A stretch of 64,000 nucleotides of DNA from Bradysia coprophila. Its lineage: Eukaryota; Arthropoda; Insecta; Diptera; Sciaridae. A model generated the notes under the pieces. The model made no database searches and was not told the origin of the DNA. It was given only the letters and a program-made list of their open reading frames with translations. The position numbers and the translations under genes were made by a program. Below are positions 55,961 to 64,000 of this stretch, piece by piece. How positions within the stretch are numbered: position 1 is the first letter of the stretch; every line of letters begins with the position of its first letter. The stretch lies in the NCBI RefSeq assembly GCF_014529535.1, contig NW_023503608.1, forward strand, positions 8,482,501 through 8,546,500, read 5' to 3'.

Positions 55961-58489
55961 ATTTGAGAATGGAGGGCTGACGTGAGTATGTATATGTATA
56001 ACTGGGTAGTTTTACGTTTTACTCATTGTATTTGGCTTATGATACCCCGACATCGTTAAATATTACAGAAGTGCTTAGGCTTATCAAAGCAAATTCGTGC
56101 ACAGTAAAGAACAAGGTAGCGAATCTTGATTTGTGCGCGTAAAGAAAATCGTAGTGCAAGTGCTATTAACCGTACCTAATTTGTGCAATGACCTTCGCAT
56201 ATTGAGCCAACACACGCTCCATTGATTTTATATGAATTAGCATCATAGAGCTAAAGACTGAATCTTTGGAATAAAGCATAGACGTCTTTCCTAAGATCAC
56301 ATACCACAATAGCACACAGATCTACTATTTTCACGATAATATCTGTTAGTGTGACCAATGACAGAAACTTAAAATAGCTTAAAACGCAAACTTTCTACCT
56401 TCTAGAAACGGCTAAAAGTTATTAAATCTGTTACTTCATTTGTTTAAATTATCTATTGGTGCTTGAAACAAAATCTATCACTTCAATAAACACACTTCAT
56501 ACAATTCATTCGCTATATAAAGGAACATTAGCCTTTTGAGCTCATCGTTTAATCGGTCGTCGTTGTCGATAGATGTTTCTGTAAAGTTTGGACTTTATGG
56601 AAATATTTTAACTGTGTTGCATTGTAAGAGCCGCATATTCTAATGTTGTATATATCAGTTATATATAGTAGGGTGCACTGATGGATGATTAATACTTATT
56701 GATTATATTGACATAGATGTAGCAGTCTATTAAAGTAACTTACTCCGAAATCTTATTGCCACTTGTGTTGTTGATGGACTGACAAATGTTGTCTTGGTTG
56801 TTCCGATGAAAATTTAAACGAAAAGAAGCACATTGTCCGTATAGTTTTTATTCAAAATGCTTTTATAATTCGATGAAAATATTAATTATGTAAATTAGCC
56901 ATTCTAATGCTTAATTTTTTTTTTCTTCAAAAGGAAAATAACTTAACTGTCTTTAAATGCCTGTCGTTGTAATAACTTCATGAATTTTGTTTTTTCTTTT
57001 TATTTAATTTTTCTTTTTAACAAAAATATAAATTACAACATTTTACACATTGATTTTGGAAATCAAATCACAACAGTAAATCTTACATTTAATTGCCTAT
57101 GTAAAATATTTAGCAAATACACATTTATTGAATGAATTTAATGCGGCGGGAGGGCGTCAACGCGTTTTTTTTATTTCTTTTTTAATTTTAAATAATTAAA
57201 TTTTTTTTTTATTTCTTTTTTAATTTTAAATAAATGAAAAAAAGACTATACGAAGAGGGTAGATCGCAGTGATAAGGAACTGTTGGCCATGTTTTGATGA
57301 TGGTTTTACCTGAGCCATTTTCAATCTGAACTTTTCCACAAATGCATTCTTCCGATGTTTTCTGGAAACCGGAATACTGGAAAAGAAAATATTTTTTTTT
57401 TTGAGAATTGAAAACTCGATTGACTATAACAGAGGACCATGGAGAAAGTTAGTTTGCTAAGACACGGAATGTATTTTTAATAAATACAAAATTAAATTTG
57501 CTTTACTCGTGAACTCGACTAATTCACTTTGCATCGTTTCATTCTATTTATAATACTTTACTCAGCCACTTAACATTCCCGATCATTAAATTTATTTGAA
57601 AATTTAATCTATAATAAAAAGTTTGTTGGTTTAGTTTGTTTGCTCTCTGTAGGAGCCTTGTCCCAGAAACATGAAACTAGGCATACCGACTAATGTGGAA
57701 AAGCTAGGAAGAACGTGCGAATTTTATGTTTCATTCTAAGTTATTTGACTCGTTAATTTTTATGTCCTTTTGCTTCGTGGGGAAATATTCGAATGTGCAA
57801 GGTCAAGGTGAACATATTTTTTTGTGAAAATTTTTGACTGAGGAAAATATTTTTTCAAGGGAAATTTGTTAGATAAAAATATTTGTTTTCAAATTATAGT
57901 AAGCCCGAGCTGGACCGACAGTATTTAACTAGTCTTTTATAAAATTCAGGTCTTTTTTTCACAAGCGGGACGAAGAAATTCAAGAACCATATGTTCTTCA
58001 TGACTCTTGACCGATGTTAAAAAATGTTGTTTTCCACTTTCGTGATGATTTACGGATTAACTTCTATAAAATGAGTAAAATTCTTGGGTGGTATTGAAAG
58101 ACTTTTCTAAGCTCCAGTAAGCCTTTTTACGATGAAAGAACACATTACCGATAAAAGGTCATAAAAATCGTTGCAGCCAATCGTCTGGACCGTCGTAAAT
58201 GTAATATGGCGTGAAATGAAATAATTCTTGATTTTAAACTACTTCGTCAAACGAACCTGAGACGAGACAAAAGTAAGGCTAAGTACAAGAGTTGTTCGAT
58301 TGTTCGTTCTTTTTTCTGTTAAACTTTTTCAATTTTGAAGAGATACATTTTTATTTATGGTCACTGAACGACAATCACTTACTTTCTGTGTCTGTTTCCT
58401 GTAAAACCAGTCTTCTTTGCGGGCTCGATTGATTATGTACTCAGCTCATAAACAGTATTCCATCGCAGGACCATAAACAGTCTTAACAC
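55961..58489. other. Gene-poor spacer downstream of SHOC2
   Basis: No gene supported. Includes an end fragment of the TTAA-type MITE (about 56505-56577), a tandem duplication of a 35-bp T-rich stretch (57165-57238) and a Helitron-like start near 57610. The SHOC2 3' UTR probably lies toward the right. Confidence 0.45.
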
Positions 58490-58711
58490 TCAGCGACTGT
58501 TAGCATAAAATTCATTCAGTTTTTGCATACTTGTATAATAGTAACATGCAAATAAATCCACAACATTTTCTGGGTTGATTAGGCCACACACTCTGCACTG
58601 ATTTGATCGCTCGACGTTCGGCAAAATTTTTAGGTAATTCACCGTATCCATTACACACTTTACACGTATAACTTGACACTGAAAATACCGTCCCCCCACA
58701 TCCGTTATCAT
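58490..58711 (-). other. Open frame with a ZAD-like CRVC start
   Basis: 73 codons including QCRVCGLINPENVVDLF, reminiscent of the first half of the insect ZAD zinc domain, but the second cysteine pair is missing and no following exon was found. Could be a fragment of a ZAD gene or chance within the SHOC2 3' region. Confidence 0.2.
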
Positions 58712-58833
58712 GCAGTTTGGATCAGAAGACCGTTTTCTTTATACGATTAATAAACAAACAAACAAACAACAACAACTTGTGTAGTACTCAACGTAAAATG
58801 TTGCATCGTGTCCGAATCTTCTAAATAGCATCA

Positions 58834-60456
58834 TCACATCTGACGGTAGGGTGAATGAACCCTCAAATATTGTATGACCAAGGACGGTCCTCCACTCACT
58901 ATTTCCGGCGGTATTGCACTCAATGGACAATTTTCGATGCTCATTATAGTCAAACTGGAACACAATGCTAACTCGTACGGCAATTTAACCAAATTTTGAT
59001 TGTCGTTGATGTAAAGATTTTCCAGATTTTCCAGGGTGCCAATCTCCTCTGGCAAAAATTGCAAATTATTTTCACCGACCGATAAATGCGTAAGAGAAGT
59101 AAGGTGACCTATTGTGCGCGGTAATGCTGTTAATTGATTCGATTGTAGTACGAGACGTTGTAGATCGTGTAGTAGACCGATTTCGCTGGGCAACGCTTCG
59201 ATTCTATTTTCTTCCAAATCAAGCACCCGTAACTTACGTAGACTACCAATAGTGTTCGGTATTTTCTTCAACGAATTGTTGGATAGTACCAATATCTCCA
59301 AATTCTGCAGACAATGGATGTCGTCTGGCAATTTTGTCAGGCTGTTTGTGCCCAAATTTAATTCGACCATATTCACCCACGTCCCAATGTCTAATGGTAG
59401 CGATGTTAGTGCATTCTCCTTCATTATCAACTTGGTGAGACCTTTGGCTCGTGAAAATATACCGTACGGGATTTTGTCGATGCGATTGTGTTCCAAATTG
59501 ATGCTGGTCACACTGGTGAATTGAGCCGGTCCACCAGACGGATAGCTTTGAAACACGTTCCGGGACAACGTGATGCTGGTTAGTGAGCTAAGACTAGCCA
59601 GTAATTGATCTGGCAATTGTGCGATACGATTTCCTTCAACATTGAATTCGTCCATTTGCCTGCAATTCTTCAATGAAGCGGGAATTTGTGATAGTTGATT
59701 GTAGCGCAGACCGAGCCGAACCAATCGCTGCATGTTGCCAATCGATTCGGGTATATCTAACAGTTCGTTGTGCTGTAAATCCAGCGATGTCAAATTGACG
59801 CAATTGCCAATTTCTTCCGGCAAATGTTCGAGATGATTGTGTGATACGTCCAATGTGGTCAGATTGACCAAAAATCCTATACCGGATGGCAATTCACGAA
59901 TCTTATTCTCTCGTAGACTGAGCATGGTCAATTGTGTTAAATTCTTTATTTCATCGCCGACACTGCGGATACGATTGAAACGTAGATATAATGTGGTCAG
60001 TGTGTTCAGTTTGTAAATAACTTCCGGCACTTCGGACAATTTATTATGACGCAGATCCAACACTTTCAGCTGTTTCAAATGTTGTAGTGAGTCGGGAAGT
60101 GAGGTCAGTGAATTTTCATTCAGTGCCAGCGTTCGCAAATTCTGTAGGCAACCGATTTCGGATGGAAGTGTTGATATTTTATTGCCGTAGAGATAGAATT
60201 CCGTCAATGATGTACAGTCTCGTACGGTCGATGGTATCAATGTGATGGATGATTTGCTCAAGTCTAATATCTGAATGTTTTCATCGCGACATCGAATGAA
60301 TTCCTTTAAAACATCCAAATCCGCTTGTATTGGTTTCTTTTTGGCGGTCGGTTTCGGTTTGTTCGACTCGGGATGCTTGACGGTTACCTGCTTTGGTCTG
60401 GACTCAGCCGGCATATCGCTGCTTGTGCTTGGACCTCCTTGAGACAATTGGCTCAT
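58834..60456 (-). CDS. Sur-8: SHOC2 (SUR-8), leucine-rich repeat RAS-MAPK scaffold
   Basis: One uninterrupted coding exon of 540 residues. I use the ATG at 60456-60454; the frame is open a little further upstream but has no earlier ATG. After a Lys/Pro-rich N-terminal tail (about 60 residues, shorter than in vertebrates) come about 20 leucine-rich repeats ending in [31 protein letters not shown], nearly word for word the vertebrate C-terminus. SHOC2 assembles with MRAS and PP1c to dephosphorylate the inhibitory site of RAF kinases at the membrane, promoting ERK signalling. LDLRHNKL and the [10 protein letters not shown] block on the concave face are conserved. An acceptor-like CACTAG lies just before the ATG, so a 5'-UTR intron is likely. 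Gene identity is very secure. Confidence 0.97.
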   Translation of the reverse strand: MSQLSQGGPSTSSDMPAESRPKQVTVKHPESNKPKPTAKKKPIQADLDVLKEFIRCRDENIQILDLSKSSITLIPSTVRDCTSLTEFYLYGNKISTLPSEIGCLQNLRTLALNENSLTSLPDSLQHLKQLKVLDLRHNKLSEVPEVIYKLNTLTTLYLRFNRIRSVGDEIKNLTQLTMLSLRENKIRELPSGIGFLVNLTTLDVSHNHLEHLPEEIGNCVNLTSLDLQHNELLDIPESIGNMQRLVRLGLRYNQLSQIPASLKNCRQMDEFNVEGNRIAQLPDQLLASLSSLTSITLSRNVFQSYPSGGPAQFTSVTSINLEHNRIDKIPYGIFSRAKGLTKLIMKENALTSLPLDIGTWVNMVELNLGTNSLTKLPDDIHCLQNLEILVLSNNSLKKIPNTIGSLRKLRVLDLEENRIEALPSEIGLLHDLQRLVLQSNQLTALPRTIGHLTSLTHLSVGENNLQFLPEEIGTLENLENLYINDNQNLVKLPYELALCSSLTIMSIENCPLSAIPPEIVSGGPSLVIQYLRVHSPYRQM

Positions 60457-61115
60457 CGCTAGTGCACACAAACTCAATTAAATTGAATTGATGGGTGGTA
60501 ATGTGTCGGCAATAATTTGTTTAAGTTTGACGGTTTCAATAACCAACCGTTTTACACTCACACCTAATTTGCATTTTTTTCATTGAAAATAAACATTTTT
60601 TTCTGCTTTATTCAATGGAAAATATTGAATATGCGGAAATTAACACTGATAAAGTTTTCCACTTCAGATTCTATAGATCTCTATAATTTAAGTCCAATTA
60701 TTTTCGGATAGCAAGTATAATTAAACTTTTTTCTACGCACTGATCCCTAAAAAAACAATCAATTCGTCGAGACCGAAAATCTTAAGAGGTACGCCTTTTT
60801 AAAAGTTTGTCGTGCACTATGTGTAGGCATTTACAGTTTTTCAATAAATCCTTCTCCTTTGTTTTCACATTCATTTTAATGTAACTTATAATCGGATCTT
60901 CGTTTCTATTCACTTAATTCATTGTTCTTTTCTAAATTTTCATTTTTTCAGAAATTTTTCACTGGAGATTTTCTGTCTATCCTTTGACATTTTTTTCGAA
61001 CACGACTCTGCCATTTGTTTCGAAGAAGAATGTCATCAATGGAATGATATCCGCCGAATATTTTGAGTTTGGATGGTTTGAGTTATACTGTTTAAATGGC
61101 GCATAATTCAAGGAA
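60457..61115. other. Upstream flank of SHOC2
   Basis: AT-rich; contains the SHOC2 5' region by position. The frame at 60977-61237 on the minus strand is unrecognised and runs into the next repeat element. Confidence 0.4.
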
Positions 61116-62172
61116 AATCTCTGCACGGAAAATCCCAATATGCGTGTGAGATCTATAAGTGGACTTAGCACCCCCATTTTTTGGCATATAGCTGTGAAAT
61201 GCATATTGCGAAGACTGTAGTTAAAATAGCTGTGCAACTTATATTATTAACTGTGAGCCGCATTTCAAATCTATCACGAGAAATAATTTTTTTTTTTCTA
61301 AACTTTCATGAATTTTGCGGTCACCCATCTAAGTACTAACCGCGCCGATTGATGCTTAACCCGAGAATTCGACCGTCACCTATGCTGTTGTTGTGCTAAC
61401 CTTGCTTGTGCTTTAACACGTTCTTATTTCGAAGCGTTGCTACCACAATATAAATTCTGCAGCTATATTATGCGGCACACAGCCTAATTCAAGTCTGTAG
61501 TTTTTATATTTAGCATTTTTAGTTTGGTGAGTTGTCAGTTGTCACTTGGAGAATGGTTTTAGGTTCTGAAAGAAAGTGAATTGAAACTGTGTGAAGAATC
61601 GCCAATTCAATTATTATCTGTGAAATGACGATTTTGATTTTTAGGAGCAATACTTGGCTAATTACTTAATTCGTTTCTAATGTAGTGAAATTTCTGATAT
61701 TTTCATTCGTCTGTGATTCTACGGATTTTGACTATTGAAGAGGCGTTACCATTAACCTGATGATGAAACCTCATTATAATCAGCTAAGCTATTTTAGAAC
61801 AGTTTTTGGTGCGATTTTTCTTTATCCATTAACATTAATGTCAATTGAGCATCAGCACGGATGACTTGAATGCATGGTCCCATACATTATCTGATATGCA
61901 GCCCACAGCTATATTTTTCATACGTCAAATATGCGTTACACAGCTATTATATAGAGTACACAGCCACAATATGCAAATCCTAGCTATAACTTGTGTTGTC
62001 GGTGCATAATGTAGCTGTGTGATCCATAACATAGTTGTGTAACTCATATTGCACGTAAATTACCAACATTTTTAGAATATGCGTTCAGTAGCTATATTTT
62101 TATAAATCTTGCAGCTATATTATAAGTTCCACAGCCTTTATCGAAATCCTCGAATTTTCCGTGTGGCAGTGA
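61116..62172. mobile_element. Word-built element, ACAGCTATATT type
   Basis: Ends CTGCACGGAAAATCCC and GAATTTTCCGTGTGGCAG are inverted relatives. The two outer zones (61130-61500 and 61890-62150) are made of CACAGCTATATTATGC words in both orientations. The centre (61510-61880) is different sequence, perhaps a later insertion. No target duplication found. Confidence 0.6.
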
Positions 62173-62491
62173 TAACCAAATTCAGTGATGAGGTCCGAAT
62201 TTGTTCTTATATAGCATAAAGATGTACGTTAAAACTTTTGAAGTAAAACATTTAGTTTGAAGACATCATTTGTCGTCTTAAGTCTTATAGCGTAGTTGAT
62301 AAGGATAAGAAAAGCTGTACTACCCTTCTAAAAGTTAGTTTTGCTCATAGGTCAAATTAATGATAATTCTAAAGTAGGTAGAGAGAAAAATTAGCTATTA
62401 GGGTAGCCCAGCTTTTATACAAGTGTAAACGTTTTCATAAAAGTGGTCCTTGTCAACTGCACTATTGAAGTGTACCTATAGATAATAAGTT

Positions 62492-62934
62492 TAAAGTTCG
62501 GAACAAATCACTTTTATCTGATCTGAAACTGAAAAAATGCGATCTGAAATTTTCAGGTTCAGTTCAGATTGATTTAAAATTTATCTGATCTGAATCTGAA
62601 AATTCAGATTAAATCTGAATTCAAACTGAAACCTGAAAATCTGAATTTTTTCAATCTGATCTGAAATGTTTCGGATTGATCTGAAAATTTCTGAAATTTT
62701 TTGAAATTTTCATACAAATATTTCAGATAAACAGATCAAATCAGTTTTCGCCTGAACTGAATCTGAAATTAAGCGATCTGAAATTTCAGATTCAGATCAG
62801 ATTCAATTCGAGAGGAATCTGATCTGAATCTGAAAGTTTCAGATCGCATTTTTCAGATTCAGTTCAGATCGGATCTGAAAATTTCTCAATCTGATCTGAA
62901 AATTCTCAGATTCTCAGCTCTGTTCCGAGCTCTA
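62492..62934. mobile_element. Word-built element, GATCTGAAA type, 8-bp duplication
   Basis: Inverted ends TA(A/G)AG(T/C)TCGGAACA, flanked by AATAAGTT on both sides (62484-62491 and 62935-62942). The interior is a near-continuous series of GATCTGAA and TTCAGATC words in both orientations. Duplication size and TARAG ends match the GC-rich element at 19710-20055 and suggest hAT mobilisation. Confidence 0.87.
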
Positions 62935-63439
62935 AATAAGTTGCATGTTTTACTGTTGCAGTATTTTGACTTTATCTATAATTATGTTTGGAGTTTTTCC
63001 TCAATATTTGTCGGTCTTCTCGAACGTAAACAAAGCCACCATTCTTCAGAAACTGTTCAAGGTCCAAATTTACAGGCCAAAACTTACGAAAATGTTTATT
63101 CGGCGTGGAGTAATCTGGCACTCCATACAAATAGATGGTGTGCGAGTCATGACTATTCGTTACATGTAGTAAAAGGGCGCATACTATGATCGCGTGTGCC
63201 AGATTCCCCGATGCCAATTTATCTATTATAAAATCTAATGTTTGTTTGTCTGCTCTCCTATATAGAAGCCCAGTGCAGATGGAAAGTCCTATAGACTTGA
63301 AACTTTTCATACCGACTAACGAAGAAATGTTAGAAATAACGCGCATTTTTTTCACTTTCATGCGTTATTTGACGCACAATTTTTTTTGCCTGTTTACGTC
63401 GTGGAAAAATTTTCTTTTGACGCTGAAGAAAGTTTCTTC

Positions 63440-63625
63440 TTCTTCTTCTTTTTCAGCCTGTTTCTATCCACTGCTGGACGTAGGCCTCCCCAATTCTCTT
63501 CCATTCCGAACGATCCGTTGCCACTTGTTGCCAATTTGCGCCTACAATTCGCTTTATACTATTGTTCCATCTCTCTGGTGGTTTACCTCTAGGTCTTGTT
63601 TTAGGTGGTCTCCAGTTCATGATCT
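63440..63625 (-). mobile_element. LINE C-terminal fragment
   Basis: On the minus strand the sequence reads NWRPPKTRPRGKPPERWNN, then ANWQQVATDRSEWKRIGEAY, the conserved tail of APE-type LINE polyproteins ending in a short stop-terminated peptide. Only this end is present; a Helitron-like start lies just upstream at about 63225. Confidence 0.7.
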
Positions 63626-64000
63626 TTTTGGTAAAAATAAATGATCGACTTTGAGCATGTCCAGATTTGAAAGCCAGTATAGTCTTACATACCCCCCATT
63701 TGAACTGTTTACATCACATTTGTTAGGTTTATTATTTGTAAACATTTCCAATGCACACGCATAAGCTCGACATAAGCTTGTTATTTAGTTCTATACTTGT
63801 TTTCAAATCACGATACGCCACAAATCTTCATAATCAATCATTTTAATTTACCCTGCCTTTAGTGAAGATATTTTCAGCGCATTCAAATATTTTTGAAAGA
63901 AAATTTTTCTTGTAGGGTACGGACCCCAGTATTCGGCATAGTTTAGAATATCGGCCACAACAATGGGTTTCATTGGGTTTCATTGTTCTAAACAATAGAT
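63626..64000. other. Window end, no gene seen
   Basis: AT-rich; no feature I can support. Confidence 0.4.

Noticed and set aside
60457-60477. Upstream extension of SHOC2 (LSLCALA)
   Set aside because: No ATG in the extension; the first in-frame ATG is at 60456.

Overview
This is a stretch of an AT-rich animal nuclear genome, most likely an insect and probably a lower dipteran. The reasons are short spliced introns (often 55-70 nt), dipteran-like versions of conserved genes, and a dense mixture of small non-autonomous transposons. The species assignment is inference; the gene identities below rest on recognised protein families and on splice junctions read directly from the sequence.

Layout: (1) 3.2-10.5 kb, minus strand: a VWA5A-like gene (VIT + vWA domains). 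Its 4.2-kb first intron holds, in the opposite orientation, an intact 1058-codon non-LTR retrotransposon with a restriction-like endonuclease. (2) 12.5-14.7 kb, plus: DEF8 (C1 + Rubicon-homology domains), 7 exons. (3) 16.9-18.2 kb, plus: an aldo-keto reductase with the complete catalytic tetrad. (4) 20.4-24.8 kb, plus: a prostaglandin reductase 1-like NADP-dependent oxidoreductase, 7 exons, third intron full of repeats. (5) 25.2-27.8 kb, minus: an unrecognised 870-residue coiled-coil protein, nearly tail to tail with the previous gene. (6) 28-36.5 kb: gene-poor, foldback elements and MITEs. (7) 37.5-39.2 kb, minus: a divergent gene resembling the condensin kleisin CAP-H (Barren), framed by inverted copies of a 155-bp repeat, with a palindromic satellite on one side and a large foldback element on the other. 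(8) 43.2-51.5 kb, minus: MON2, 17 exons, with one unexplained frame displacement. (9) 53.7-55.9 kb, minus: a Penelope-like retroelement fossil. (10) 58.8-60.5 kb, minus: SHOC2, single coding exon. (11) 61-64 kb: repeat elements and a LINE fragment.

The host genes are unrelated housekeeping functions (Golgi/endosome traffic: MON2, DEF8; RAS-MAPK scaffold: SHOC2; carbonyl/enone reduction: AKR, PTGR1-like), with no sign of an operon or cluster. The most unusual material is (a) the boxed kleisin-like gene and (b) a group of small elements with 8-bp target duplications whose interiors consist almost entirely of one short word repeated in both orientations (11184-11258, 19710-20055, 29156-29337, 62492-62934, probably 61116-62172). 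A TTAA-flanked piggyBac-type MITE family recurs at least five times.
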